From HGM04593 sp045634365 (lineage in GTDB: Bacteria > Bacteroidota > Bacteroidia > Bacteroidales > Bacteroidaceae): 40,011 nucleotides of DNA. The notes under the pieces are model-generated. The model searched no databases. It was not told where the DNA came from and saw only the letters and a list, made by a program, of their open reading frames with translations. Location: NCBI GenBank assembly GCA_045634365.1, contig JAZRAC010000002.1, forward strand, positions 1 through 40,011, given 5' to 3'. The translations under genes were made by a program, and so were the position numbers. Shown one piece after another: positions 14,775 to 24,308 of this stretch (position 1 is its first letter; each line of letters opens with the position of its first letter).

Positions 14775-16424
14775 ATGGGAAAGTTAGGCGATTTGTGGGT
14801 GAGGCTGGGCCTCAAGTCCGATGACTATAAAAAAGGGATGGAGGAGGCCAAGGAGGAAACCAAGGGGTTCTCCAAGATAACCGAAGGCCTTAATATCAAG
14901 GTTGCGGCTGTCTGGGCGGCCATCGCAGCAGGTGCTGTCAAGTTCTTCAAGAGCTTCCGCGATCACTCTCAAGAGATGAGTGATTTGTGGGCGCAGACTA
15001 CGGGAAGAATGAAGGCTGCCTGGGGACAATTCCTCACTGCGCTGACTTCGCACAATTGGGAAGGCTTCGGCAATCGCATCCGCAATGCTATGGATGCGGC
15101 AAGAGAAAGCATTCTTGCACACGATGCAGAGTTCGAGATCAATAATGCAATGAGATTGCGCAAGGCAGCTATGGCGGAGGAACTTGCCGACCTTCAGGTG
15201 TTGATGCGCGACACTCGCAAGTCATACAAGGAGAGAGCGGCTGCGGCTGATGAATATCTGAGGAAGGTAGCTCCGCTGTATGAAGCTGAAATCGACTTGC
15301 GTAAGCGCATATATATGGCCGATACGGGCGAATATCTTGCTGATGCAGGACTGCAGGTAACCGCAGACAACCGTGAACTTTTACGGACATTCTTTACCGA
15401 CATAGCACCGAATGAGAAGCTGATGGGCCAGCTCATCAACTACTCCAATATGAATTCCGGTAAGAAGAACTTCGGCAAGAACGCGTGGCATATATCTGCA
15501 CAAGACAGCCGGGATATTGATGCCTTCTTCAATGAGTATGGAACGAAGGCCGGAGCTGTCCTTGCAACATTGGCTCACTACTATCAGAACACCAATGATG
15601 ATGCAGCCAATAAGGCGATATCTGCGATCGAGGGCTATGATGCGTCATTGGCTGCATTCCGGGAGGAGAATAGAAGAATATTCTCCGCCAAAAATATGTC
15701 AGAAGCGCAGGCTGATAAAGAGACCAAAAAAAATCTCCAGATAGGCGGTAAAGATGCTGATGATTATCTAAAAGAGCAGCGGTTTAAAATTCTCAAGGAT
15801 GTAAAGGATGATTTACGAGAATTCAACCTTGAAGCGACCCAAGAGATTGCGGAAATGCCTTTCGATGAGATGGCAGATTCGTTCGAAATATCGCTCGATG
15901 ACATTGACAACGATATGAATGCGTTCCTTGAGAAGTGGAAGCAGAATGTCGAGAAGGTCACCGAGTTGAATAAGATGCTGGAAGATTCGATAATATCATC
16001 CTTCACCAATGGAATGCAGGCAATAACCGATGCCATATTCCAGCTTGAAGGAGCAGATTGGAAGTCAGTCCTGTCAGCCTTCATTGCTCCACTCGGTGAC
16101 ACTATGAAGCAGATGGGTGCGATGATTATGGCGGAGGGTGTCGCGATGAGTGCCTTCAAGAAGTCATTCACGAATCCTGCGGCCGCCATTGCGGCGGGTG
16201 CCGCCTTGATAGCCATCGGCTCGATGGTGTCATCCGGCCTTCAGAGGCTTGTCGCGGGTGCGGGTAACGGTGGCGGTTCGGCAATGAGCTACGGAAGCTC
16301 AAGCAGTGGCGGTGCGGCCGCGCTGAATTACGAAAGCACTCTCACCGTGGAAGTGACCGGAAGGATAAGTGGCAATGACATTGTACTGTCAGGAAAGAAG
16401 ACTAACGACAAGAACAGCAGATAA
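14775..16424 (+). CDS. Tape measure protein
   Basis: 549 residues, very helical, with a start like GKLGDLWVRLGLKSDDYKKG (usual for tape measures), a long charged middle and hydrophobic C-terminal segments (AAIAAGAALIAIGSMVSSGLQRLV) plus a Gly/Ser/Ala-rich linker (GAGNGGGSAMSYGSSSSGG). It sets tail length; at about 0.15 nm per residue this would give a tail near 80 nm. Ends one base into the next start. Confidence 0.85.
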   Translation: MGKLGDLWVRLGLKSDDYKKGMEEAKEETKGFSKITEGLNIKVAAVWAAIAAGAVKFFKSFRDHSQEMSDLWAQTTGRMKAAWGQFLTALTSHNWEGFGNRIRNAMDAARESILAHDAEFEINNAMRLRKAAMAEELADLQVLMRDTRKSYKERAAAADEYLRKVAPLYEAEIDLRKRIYMADTGEYLADAGLQVTADNRELLRTFFTDIAPNEKLMGQLINYSNMNSGKKNFGKNAWHISAQDSRDIDAFFNEYGTKAGAVLATLAHYYQNTNDDAANKAISAIEGYDASLAAFREENRRIFSAKNMSEAQADKETKKNLQIGGKDADDYLKEQRFKILKDVKDDLREFNLEATQEIAEMPFDEMADSFEISLDDIDNDMNAFLEKWKQNVEKVTELNKMLEDSIISSFTNGMQAITDAIFQLEGADWKSVLSAFIAPLGDTMKQMGAMIMAEGVAMSAFKKSFTNPAAAIAAGAALIAIGSMVSSGLQRLVAGAGNGGGSAMSYGSSSSGGAAALNYESTLTVEVTGRISGNDIVLSGKKTNDKNSR

Positions 16425-19400
16425 TGGCTCACGCGCTCAGATACTATAAGGAATTGACTCAGCCGGATGGGACGGTAATCCGGCTTGAGATACACAAGAA
16501 GAATATCGGTGATGCTATAACGGCATCAGTCGAAATCGGCAAGGTGGTGCAGGCTCTGCACCTCGACATCCAGGGCGGTGCGGACACCATTGACGCGCCT
16601 ATCGTGAAGACATCGCTGACGATGACCTTCGTGGATGCTCCCGACCTTGAAGAAGGGAAGAAGTGCGGTAATTGGGAGGAGTTCTACACTCCCGACAGCA
16701 CGATGTGGATGGTGGTTCTGAAGGCAGACGGAAAGACCATCTGGGGCGGTTATGTCACTCCGGACAGCTATCAGGAGGACCTTCGTTACCGTGGTTCGGT
16801 GACGATCATCGCGCGTGACAATATCGGACATATGCAGGACTTCCCGTTCGATATGGAAGGCAATGCGGACGGTATGGTGACACTTCAGGAGCTTGTCAAC
16901 GAGGCTTGGGCTAAGATCGAGAGTCCGATGTCGCTCGATTGGAGACACGAAGGCGATGATGCCGACTATCTGCTCTGCGATGGTGTCGAGGCTCCGCAGA
17001 CCTATCTGAATGTATCTGCGTTCGAAGATATGAACTACTTCGATGCAGTAGAGAAGGCGCTCTATTCGTATGGCCTTGTGATGCGTTATACCGGCTCGAA
17101 CCGCGTGGCGATAATGTCCTTGAGGGATGTGCCATATCAAGGCAAGTCAAGCGCGCCAAGGGCGGTTGAACCGATATTCCTGGCACATGCGCAGAGGGAA
17201 CTCGCTCCGGCGGCACGAAGGATTGAGGAATCGGTCAAGTATGATATAGGAAGTTTTGTCTGCAAGCCTGTGGTGGAAGATGATTATACTTGGGCAACGG
17301 AGAAGTTCTTGGTACAAGGCAACAGTGTAGATTACAATGGGATTGCTTGGCCGATAATAAACAAGACAAGTGGTATTGGATGGGCCAATCCGGATTATTC
17401 TCTATTCTTCAATCCTTACGCATACGAATTCGCTTACGGCCGTGACGAGGATAAAAAATATATGTGGCTAGCTGGTAACAGTTTGGAATTGTCTACCGTT
17501 GGACTCCGATATGCCGAATATTCAAAAACGATTGTAGCGGAAAGAATGTCTTTTATAGCTAAGTTCGGCAATCCTTACTTCCTTGGCACGGATGGCAAAT
17601 TGTATCAATCCGGAGATTCCATCAAGTCGGTCACATTGGTCGTTAAAGTGGTTCAGGACGGCACGGAATCTTATCTGCAAAGCAACGGAGAATGGGCGAT
17701 TGATCAAGCAAAGTTTACTGTTGAGATATCTGGCGATGAATTGAATGTGCCTATTAGTTTTGACGAATACGAAGGCTCGATTCTGCTGTGCGTACAAATC
17801 CATCAGATATTGACTTCCGATGATCCGCGAGGTTTTGCAAGATATATACCGCTATATTCTGCATCATTAGCTCAGAATTATCCATTGCTTGAGACCAACG
17901 ATGTAAATACGAAGTATATTGAGACTAACAATGTTATCCTCACGCGCGATCCGGAATTAGGACCAGCTTATAATGTTGTGTCGTTTCCGTCAGCCATCAA
18001 AAACGGAATTTTCGTGAAGTCCGGCAGTGCCTATCTTCCGGCAAAGGGATGGGCGTGGAGCGGTGGCACGCCACAGCAGATGGCGGTGTACAATCATCTT
18101 CAGTTGCTCTGCTATCACAGCAAGCCGAACAATATCATCAGCGGTGACATCGTGAACGCGGACTTCGTTGATATGGAGGCCATCTATGAGTGGGGCGGTG
18201 CGAATCATCTGCTTGTGTCAGGCTCGTACAACTTCCTCAATGGTCGCATCGAGAGCGCAGTCCTTCGCGAGTTCAAGTTCTACGCGGAGATGTGGTCGGA
18301 TGTGGCGGGTGCGGAAGTGCCGGAGACTGAGCAGAACAACCGCACGACTGCGGAAAGCGGAAGCGGTGCATCGAAGGCATCGACATACAGCAATGAGACA
18401 ACCGTCAATATTGGCGGAACGGGTGGCGGTGGAACGGGCGGAAGCTCGACACTCGCTGGTCTTCTTGATGTTCAGGTGTCATCGCCATCGAACGGGCAGG
18501 CGCTTGTGTACGACAGTGTGTCGGGGATGTGGATGAACAAGACCATCGAGAAGGGCAACGACATCACCTCGCAGTCCATCATCTCCGCGCTCGGCTACAC
18601 TCCGTTCGATTCCGCTGCCTTCACCAAGGCAAACATCAAGAATGCGCTCGGCATCAAGGATTGGGCGTTGGCATCGAGCAAACCGTCATACACCTTCGCG
18701 GAAATCACTTCCAAGCCTACCACCTTGAGCGGTTACGGGATTACGGATGCTATACTATATCAAGGAGCGATAGATCTTTCCTCTGCTTATCGCAGTATGG
18801 GTTACGGCCACGCTTCTAAGGGATGGAGGACGTCTGGGCCTGCGGTAGTGTTTGGAGATACCTCGTACAACCTTGCTATGCAATGCGCAATCGCTAATGC
18901 TGACTATGTCTCGCTCTATGTAAGGAACAAATATAATGGTGTTGAATATGGATGGGACAGAATTGTGACCGAAGGACTTTTGAGCAGAGGTGCAATATCA
19001 TTCGATACTTCTGCGTATAAATGCCTTGGTGACATTGTTATTCATCGCAATTCGGAAAGCGGAGATACCTACCTGAACTACGGTGTAGCCAATACAGACA
19101 AGGCTGACCTTAGAGTATTCGGCTACAACATCTCCTTCTATGCCGGAGAGGCTTCGGCATACAATACCTACCTTAGCCTCTACGCAGGTGGCACAGCTCA
19201 ATTCTTCGTTCCTCTGACAATAGCAGCTAATCTCACCGTCACTGGGAATATCACGGCTTCCGGCAATAGTTCTTCAAAGAATTATCCAACAGGCAAGGTA
19301 TTGTCACAAGATCCGACATCTGCATTCATCTCGACAATATTCGATGCGGATGCTGTGAGTGATAGCTCCTATCGTATGAAGATTCTGAGAAGCGGTAATA

Positions 19401-20020
19401 TAGCAATAGACGGTGTATGCGCGCAATATTCTTCGCTGCTCGCTTTGAAGTCAAGTGATACTCATGGGTTCATCTCTATTGGATACACCAATGCAATCAA
19501 AAACAGATGCTATATTGGCGCAGGAACAGCTGATACTCTATCTTGGAGCGGCATCCTTTTCCATAACAATATGGACTTAATTCCCAAGGATGACGGGGCG
19601 TTCTATCTCGGCTATTCAGACAAGAGATGGAGGACATTGAATGCTGTCAATGTATCTGCGGATGGCATATATGGCTATGTCCCCGAGGGTGGCACATATC
19701 AACGATACCGTCTGGTGTCGAGCGGTGATACGATGTGCCTTCAAGTGGGTGCGCAGGACGGAACAGCTACGACAGGAAAGCTGACCATCAGCGGAATCAA
19801 TGTTGCGACACTTATAAGCCTCACTATCTATTCTCAGCAGACATTGTTCAGCGGAGCTGTGCAGGTGAACGGAACCTCACGATTCGTCAGCCTTGCAACC
19901 TTTGACAATGGTCTCAAGATAGGCGATGCGACACTCACTTGGGATGCATCCGCAGGAATGCTCAAGATAGACAAGGGTGTATATTCAGATGGTGCGATAA
20001 CAGCTAAGAAGAAGGCATAA
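16424..20020 (+). CDS. Large tail-tip / fibre protein, 1198 aa
   Basis: N-terminal 250 residues (GTVIRLEIHKKN, DAPIVKTSLTMTFVDAPDLE, VLKADGKTIWGGYVTPDSYQ, GSVTIIARDNIGHMQDFPF) fit a distal tail or tail-hub protein. A Gly/Ser-rich linker around 640-680 (TVNIGGTGGGGTGGSS) leads to a fibre part with the repeated phrase NALGIKDWALASSKPSYTF and ITSKPTTLSGYGITDA, found in Bacteroidales phage fibres. The C terminus is beta-rich with short Gly-Asp turns. It likely both closes the tail tip and contacts the host. Sections from 17280 to 18000 and 18750 to 19620 are more AT-rich than their surroundings, which suggests mosaic exchange. Confidence 0.75.
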   Translation: MAHALRYYKELTQPDGTVIRLEIHKKNIGDAITASVEIGKVVQALHLDIQGGADTIDAPIVKTSLTMTFVDAPDLEEGKKCGNWEEFYTPDSTMWMVVLKADGKTIWGGYVTPDSYQEDLRYRGSVTIIARDNIGHMQDFPFDMEGNADGMVTLQELVNEAWAKIESPMSLDWRHEGDDADYLLCDGVEAPQTYLNVSAFEDMNYFDAVEKALYSYGLVMRYTGSNRVAIMSLRDVPYQGKSSAPRAVEPIFLAHAQRELAPAARRIEESVKYDIGSFVCKPVVEDDYTWATEKFLVQGNSVDYNGIAWPIINKTSGIGWANPDYSLFFNPYAYEFAYGRDEDKKYMWLAGNSLELSTVGLRYAEYSKTIVAERMSFIAKFGNPYFLGTDGKLYQSGDSIKSVTLVVKVVQDGTESYLQSNGEWAIDQAKFTVEISGDELNVPISFDEYEGSILLCVQIHQILTSDDPRGFARYIPLYSASLAQNYPLLETNDVNTKYIETNNVILTRDPELGPAYNVVSFPSAIKNGIFVKSGSAYLPAKGWAWSGGTPQQMAVYNHLQLLCYHSKPNNIISGDIVNADFVDMEAIYEWGGANHLLVSGSYNFLNGRIESAVLREFKFYAEMWSDVAGAEVPETEQNNRTTAESGSGASKASTYSNETTVNIGGTGGGGTGGSSTLAGLLDVQVSSPSNGQALVYDSVSGMWMNKTIEKGNDITSQSIISALGYTPFDSAAFTKANIKNALGIKDWALASSKPSYTFAEITSKPTTLSGYGITDAILYQGAIDLSSAYRSMGYGHASKGWRTSGPAVVFGDTSYNLAMQCAIANADYVSLYVRNKYNGVEYGWDRIVTEGLLSRGAISFDTSAYKCLGDIVIHRNSESGDTYLNYGVANTDKADLRVFGYNISFYAGEASAYNTYLSLYAGGTAQFFVPLTIAANLTVTGNITASGNSSSKNYPTGKVLSQDPTSAFISTIFDADAVSDSSYRMKILRSGNIAIDGVCAQYSSLLALKSSDTHGFISIGYTNAIKNRCYIGAGTADTLSWSGILFHNNMDLIPKDDGAFYLGYSDKRWRTLNAVNVSADGIYGYVPEGGTYQRYRLVSSGDTMCLQVGAQDGTATTGKLTISGINVATLISLTIYSQQTLFSGAVQVNGTSRFVSLATFDNGLKIGDATLTWDASAGMLKIDKGVYSDGAITAKKKA

Positions 20021-21117
20021 TGGCATACGACAGCAATACTCAGAAGATAACGGCTCCGGTGGATATGGGTGACATCTCCACCGCTCTGGGCGTGGACAGC
20101 CTTGACCTCGGAACACTCGTTGAATCCGGCAAGGTCAATTCTGATTCGCTGATAAGGCCATACGAAATCGGAAGGCCGAACCATACAAGCGAGGAAATCA
20201 AGGCTGGAGGAGATGACGGATTGTTCGGATACACCATACCATTGACCACGAATATGAATGTCCGCGACTTGTGGATGAAGGAGTGGTCTGACAATCCTCC
20301 GACAACGTGGCATCATATGCTCCATTTCGATGGTTACTGTCACAACTTGTATTTCAAGGATTATCCGTTCACGATGAGGATTCAGCAGGCTGGTTCCGCG
20401 TGGGTAGTCGAGTATGAATGCCACAACGATATCGAGGGCGTGGTCAATCCCGGAGCTATGAATGTTCTCAAGACATGTTATCCGGCATTCCAGGTATTTG
20501 AGCAAGGCTCGCCAGACACTGTGCCGGCAACGATGCCCGTATTCTCTTGGTGTGGTTCTCAGCAGATAGGAGCTGGAAGAAGTGGAGAGTATCTCTACGG
20601 GATGAATATGGAGGATGACAAGACTTACTATGTCATTCCATTCCTCTCGCAGTACAAGTTCACTTCCTTCAATGGAGGCAATCAAGGCGTTCCGGGTAAG
20701 AAGTATGCAATGATATACAAGGATTGGAAGCTGTCGGACTGGGCGATATCTCAGAAGGCGGTGGTGATCACGAAGTATGAGGTATGGATGACATTGGAGA
20801 ACCTCTCGTCATATGCCATTACTGCCACCTTCGGATATCGGTTCTTCGTGGATGATGTGTTCATTGCTCCCACCTACCGATATGCTGTGTTCGACACCAA
20901 CGGTATACAAGTGTTCAACCAGTCATCATTCGTCAATGTGACCGCATCATTCCAAGGTGAGATTGGCACGACCTATGAGTTCCCGGTGACCATCAGCAAG
21001 GTAAATCCTTCCACCGGAGAGCCTTGGCCAAGCGGATACACCATTCGCGTATATCACAAGGAGCAGTCATCCGCTGACGGACCGAAAGAATTTTCACAGG
21101 ACTATATAATACCATAA
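20020..21117 (+). CDS. Tail-associated structural protein, 365 aa
   Basis: Opens MAYDSNTQKITAPVDMGDIS and has LGVDSLDLGTLVESGKVN, a lead seen in phage tail or fibre proteins. The rest is rich in aromatic beta strands (YYVIPFLSQYKFTSF, VWMTLENLSSYAITATFGYRFF). No catalytic motif seen. Overlaps the tail-tip gene by one base, so it is likely an accessory fibre or tip protein. Confidence 0.6.
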   Translation: MAYDSNTQKITAPVDMGDISTALGVDSLDLGTLVESGKVNSDSLIRPYEIGRPNHTSEEIKAGGDDGLFGYTIPLTTNMNVRDLWMKEWSDNPPTTWHHMLHFDGYCHNLYFKDYPFTMRIQQAGSAWVVEYECHNDIEGVVNPGAMNVLKTCYPAFQVFEQGSPDTVPATMPVFSWCGSQQIGAGRSGEYLYGMNMEDDKTYYVIPFLSQYKFTSFNGGNQGVPGKKYAMIYKDWKLSDWAISQKAVVITKYEVWMTLENLSSYAITATFGYRFFVDDVFIAPTYRYAVFDTNGIQVFNQSSFVNVTASFQGEIGTTYEFPVTISKVNPSTGEPWPSGYTIRVYHKEQSSADGPKEFSQDYIIP

Positions 21118-21121
21118 TGCA

Positions 21122-21574
21122 ATGAAGAAGTATCAAGTAATCAATTTCCATCACCTTCTCAGTCAGATAGACCTGCAGAAGGTGGACAAGGAGGCAAGGG
21201 CGAAGCTCATCAGCCTCGACATCATCCTCGGTGACATCGTTGACGAACACAATGCCGAGGTAGAGAAGGTCAAGACAAGACTCAGCAAGGGTCACGAGGA
21301 AGACATCAGAGAAGTGTCGGCACTGTTCGCAGAACTGCAAGGCGCCGAGGACGAGAAGAAGACCGAAATCGAAGGCAAGATCGCACAGCACACCGAATAC
21401 CTCGCCATTCAGAACCAGCTCAATGAGGAGGTAAATAGAAGGCTTGTCGAGGATGTCAATGTAGATGTTGAGACGATAGCATCGGCAGACCTCGCGCAGT
21501 GGTGTGCGGACAGCGGAATAAGCATAACTCTCGACCTGCTCCGGGAGTTCAGAAGGGCAGGATTCACACTTTAA
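21122..21574 (+). CDS. Coiled-coil protein after tail genes, 150 aa
   Basis: MKKYQVINFHHLLSQIDLQK followed by two charged helices rich in E, K and A (DEHNAEVEKVKTRLSKGHEED). The C-terminal ADLAQWCADSGISITLDLLR is more compact. Probable homo-oligomer. The family is unknown to me; position between tail and lysis genes suggests a tail or chaperone role. Confidence 0.6.
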   Translation: MKKYQVINFHHLLSQIDLQKVDKEARAKLISLDIILGDIVDEHNAEVEKVKTRLSKGHEEDIREVSALFAELQGAEDEKKTEIEGKIAQHTEYLAIQNQLNEEVNRRLVEDVNVDVETIASADLAQWCADSGISITLDLLREFRRAGFTL

Positions 21575-21586
21575 TATAGCTATATT

Positions 21587-21877
21587 ATGATTACAGGATT
21601 CACAGAAGTAAAGTCGCGCATCACCAAGAGCGTGAGCGCGGAATCGGGCAGTTACAAGCTCAATGCTACGGCAGTCATCGAGGATGGAAGAATCGTATCA
21701 ATGTCCGGCAATGTGACAACCGGCCAGCCGGAGGATGCAATGGGTATCACCTTCGATGCCTACCGCAACGGGAACGAACTGAAGGTAAACTACCACAATA
21801 TCGCATCTGACGAGCGCGAGACATTGGACATCATCTCTGCGATGGTGGATGCCATTGTCGCTCGTTATGAGGCGTAA
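21587..21877 (+). CDS. Hypothetical protein, 96 aa
   Basis: MITGFTEVKSRITKSVSAES followed by beta strands (KLNATAVIEDGRIVSMSGNV) and a helical tail ETLDIISAMVDAIVARYEA. Small alpha/beta protein of unknown function between tail and lysis genes. Confidence 0.6.
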   Translation: MITGFTEVKSRITKSVSAESGSYKLNATAVIEDGRIVSMSGNVTTGQPEDAMGITFDAYRNGNELKVNYHNIASDERETLDIISAMVDAIVARYEA

Positions 21878-21888
21878 GGTTCGAGCCT

Positions 21889-22143
21889 ATGAAGAAACGA
21901 CACGCAGACAAGTATATATTCTGGACTTGCCTCATCCTTGCGGCGGGCTTATTCATCGGAAGTTTTTTCTGCCCACCGATGGGCGAGATTCATCCGTCAG
22001 TGCTTAAGGCGGGAGGCATATTGATAGCGATGCAGGCGCTTGGAATAGCAGGGCAGAACCTCGCCAATGGCAAGGATGTCATCTTCCATCACGGAGATAC
22101 TGAGGTGACCATCGGCGATAATGAGGAGGAAGACAATGGCTAA
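21889..22143 (+). CDS. Putative holin, 84 aa
   Basis: Two membrane stretches (FWTCLILAAGLFIGSFF and VLKAGGILIAMQALGIAGQ) with a short loop and an acidic C terminus (NEEEDNG). It sits directly before the endolysin gene, overlapping it by 8 bases. A two-helix holin that makes pores in the inner membrane is the natural reading, though small phage membrane proteins are hard to tell apart. Confidence 0.6.
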   Translation: MKKRHADKYIFWTCLILAAGLFIGSFFCPPMGEIHPSVLKAGGILIAMQALGIAGQNLANGKDVIFHHGDTEVTIGDNEEEDNG

Positions 22144-22642
22144 CTTTTACGAATTCGCTCCGCTTCTCCACTCATTGGAAAAGGGAGTCGCTGACCATAA
22201 GGAAGACAAGGGAGGGTTCACCGTGGATGGTGTGACTCTCTCCACCTTCCGTCAGTTCTATGGCGCACACAAGACCGAGACCGACCTTCGTAATATCAGT
22301 ACCTTTCAATGGAATAATATTATGAAGTCCGGATATTGGGACAAGTGCAAGGCCGACCAGATAGACAATCAGAAGATTGCCGAGATCATCGCTGACTGGT
22401 GCGTGAATTCCGGCACGGCTCGCATCAGGGATGTGCAGACCATTCTCGGTGTCAAGCCGGACGGAGCAGTCGGACCAATCACTCTCAAGGCCATCAACTC
22501 AGCCGATCCGGCAGAACTATACCGAAGGCTGATGAATGCGAGGATAGGCTTCTTTGAAAAGATCGTGGCGCGTAATCCATCGCAGAAGAAGTTCCTGAAG
22601 GGATGGCTGAACCGATTAAAGAGGCTTGAAGATGGCGAATAG
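22136..22642 (+). CDS. Endolysin, GH108-type with C-terminal binding domain
   Basis: 168 residues from ATG 22136. The start (FAPLLHSLEKG with E15, then EDKGGFTVDGVTL) matches glycoside hydrolase family 108 (N-acetylmuramidase), where that Glu is catalytic. A second part VQTILGVKPDGAVGPITLKA matches the peptidoglycan-binding repeat. It would cut the cell-wall glycan during lysis. It overlaps the upstream holin candidate and the spanin gene. Confidence 0.85.
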   Translation: MANFYEFAPLLHSLEKGVADHKEDKGGFTVDGVTLSTFRQFYGAHKTETDLRNISTFQWNNIMKSGYWDKCKADQIDNQKIAEIIADWCVNSGTARIRDVQTILGVKPDGAVGPITLKAINSADPAELYRRLMNARIGFFEKIVARNPSQKKFLKGWLNRLKRLEDGE

Positions 22643-23108
22643 ACTTGCATATATCGCGCTGACATTCGCCGTGATGTCCTGCGCCACTCCGAAGGTAGTC
22701 CTGGAGCAGAGGGATTCGACAGTCATTCATATCAAGGACAGCATCCGCTTCCGCGACAGCCTTGTCCTCGTTCCCATTCCAGAAGGAGCAGACAAGGTAA
22801 AGCTGGCGGATACCGACACCTCGTTCCTTCAGACATTGGTGGCCGAGTCGGAGGCATTCGTCAAGGATGGCGTATTGCACCATTCCTTGCGCAACAGGAG
22901 CGAAGCGGTCATTCCGATAAGGATAACTATACCGGAGAGGATTCGCACCGAAGAAAGGGGCTTAACGCGCTATCTGAAGCAGGTGGAACGGATAGAGGTG
23001 GAAAAGGAACTGAGCAGATGGCAGAGGTTCCTCCAGGGCCTCGGATGGACTGCCTTGATTGCAGCTGCTCTATGGATAATTAACAAGGTACGACAATTAG
23101 TCGTATGA
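22632..23108 (+). CDS. One-piece spanin (u-spanin) candidate
   Basis: From ATG 22632: a lipoprotein signal ALTFAVMSC with the Cys as first mature residue, a periplasmic part with beta and coiled segments, and a C-terminal membrane helix (GWTALIAAALWIINKV). This N-lipid plus C-terminal helix layout links outer and inner membranes as T1 gp11 u-spanin does. Its place after the endolysin supports the role in fusing membranes at lysis. An upstream TTG at 22626 is less likely as start. Confidence 0.65.
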   Translation: MANRLAYIALTFAVMSCATPKVVLEQRDSTVIHIKDSIRFRDSLVLVPIPEGADKVKLADTDTSFLQTLVAESEAFVKDGVLHHSLRNRSEAVIPIRITIPERIRTEERGLTRYLKQVERIEVEKELSRWQRFLQGLGWTALIAAALWIINKVRQLVV

Positions 23109-23133
23109 TTCTTCATATTGGTTTTATGTGTTC

Positions 23134-23166
23134 CCGCCTTTCGTAGTGATACGCGAGGCGGTTTTT
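23134..23166 (+). terminator. Terminator after lysis genes
   Basis: CCGCCT pairs with AGGCGG around a weakly paired inner part, followed by five T (23162-23166). It ends the long packaging-head-tail-lysis transcript just before a strong promoter. Confidence 0.7.
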
Positions 23167-23206
23167 CATTAAATGCGAAAATTTCTGCAAATTTTTCTTG
23201 AAAAGC

Positions 23207-23237
23207 TTTGCAGATTCAAAATAAATGCTTATCTTTG
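23207..23237 (+). promoter_or_regulatory. Consensus Bacteroidetes promoter
   Basis: TTTG (23207-23210), a 19-base spacer, then TATCTTTG (23230-23237): an exact match to the TTTG-N19-TAnnTTTG pattern of the primary sigma factor of Bacteroidetes. Expected transcription start is near 23245, about 20 bases before the ATG at 23266. It lies just after a terminator. Confidence 0.85.
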
Positions 23238-23265
23238 TACCATCAAATTAAAACAACACCAAGTT

Positions 23266-23655
23266 ATGAAGACAAATCACACAATCACCGACATCGAATT
23301 CAGCGGAAACGCATCTTGTGGAACACTCTACTTCGTGGCAGACGGAGAGGAAGTTGAAGTATGTGGCGAGTTCTATATGGACGAGAACGGCACAATCCAT
23401 CACGATCATTGGTTCGATGAGGATGGCAAGGATTCAGTGGAAGTCCTCTGCGAGACTCGCTCCTACGATATCTACTTTAATGATGAGTATGACAGCAACA
23501 ACAAAGGATTCAGAGCTTCCCTTGACTACTGCAAGAGCTACATCGAGAGCAACAACGGCACTGACGAGTCGTACTTCGCTGACTACAAGGGTGGCACAGT
23601 GAGCATCGTTTGCAACGAGACTGGCGAGACCGTATATGAGGAGGAAGTGAGATAA
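23266..23655 (+). CDS. Acidic hypothetical protein, 129 aa
   Basis: MKTNHTITDIEFSGNASCGT, then a very acidic protein (MDENGTIHHDHWFDEDGKDS, FNDEYDSNNKG). Starts at the first ATG behind the consensus promoter. The high negative charge could mimic DNA, so a host-takeover or anti-defence role is thinkable, but no family is recognised. Stop overlaps the next start by one base. Confidence 0.65.
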   Translation: MKTNHTITDIEFSGNASCGTLYFVADGEEVEVCGEFYMDENGTIHHDHWFDEDGKDSVEVLCETRSYDIYFNDEYDSNNKGFRASLDYCKSYIESNNGTDESYFADYKGGTVSIVCNETGETVYEEEVR

Positions 23656-24269
23656 TGGCACACGGAGGAGCAAGACCGGGAGCTGGACGCAGACAGTCCG
23701 GCCCTGACAGCATTCAGGTGAATTGGCGCGTAAGCGAGAACGCCAAGGCGTGGATAGTCGGGCAAGCGAAGGAGCAGGGAGTTAGTGTGGCAGCTATTGT
23801 TGATGAGCTTGTCGAGACCTTTGAAGAAGTTAGCAAAGGATATATAGTAATGCAGAAGGACTTTTCTAAGATTACAGTAGATTTCAAGATGATAGAAGAG
23901 GGAATGAGCAGACCAGACTCGAATGGTCGTGTTTTCCCGCAGTTGGGAAAAGTGATTGGGCTATCTCATCCTTATGATAATATTGATCTGTGGGAGGCCT
24001 TGGTGAGAGGTGAGGTCAGGAAGGACTTAATCCTCGAGAACTATCTTGTGAACCGCCCACAAAAAGTAGCGGAAATTCTCAAAAGACTTATGGGTGTAAG
24101 ATACGAACGTGATGATTGCTGCAAGTGCGTGGCGTACGAAAACAATTGCCCTTTTCTCAAGAGAGATATACTTATGGTCTATCCTAACCGACCTTGTTCG
24201 GCATATAGGCGGAAATCTGATATGACGCTTTTGTGGGAGCGGTTGACTGATGGCACGATAGATGCATAG
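23655..24269 (+). CDS. Hypothetical protein with GGARPGAGR start and Cys-rich tail, 204 aa
   Basis: The start MAHGGARPGAGRRQSGPDSI is a basic tail common to DNA-binding phage proteins, followed by a ribbon-helix-helix-like part (VNWRVSENAKAWIVGQAKEQ, VSVAAIVDELVETFEE). The C terminus carries a cysteine cluster (DDCCKCVAYENNCPFL and NRPCSAY) that may bind metal. Likely a transcription regulator, co-transcribed with the acidic protein. Codon use from about 23800 to 24200 is more AT-rich. Confidence 0.6.
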   Translation: MAHGGARPGAGRRQSGPDSIQVNWRVSENAKAWIVGQAKEQGVSVAAIVDELVETFEEVSKGYIVMQKDFSKITVDFKMIEEGMSRPDSNGRVFPQLGKVIGLSHPYDNIDLWEALVRGEVRKDLILENYLVNRPQKVAEILKRLMGVRYERDDCCKCVAYENNCPFLKRDILMVYPNRPCSAYRRKSDMTLLWERLTDGTIDA

Positions 24270-24308
24270 AGATAATTACCAAATCAATAAGGCGTTTTAT
24301 ATCGAATT

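Noticed and set aside
16424..20020. Diversity-generating retroelement target in the fibre gene
   Set aside because: No reverse transcriptase, template repeat or accessory gene is present in the window.
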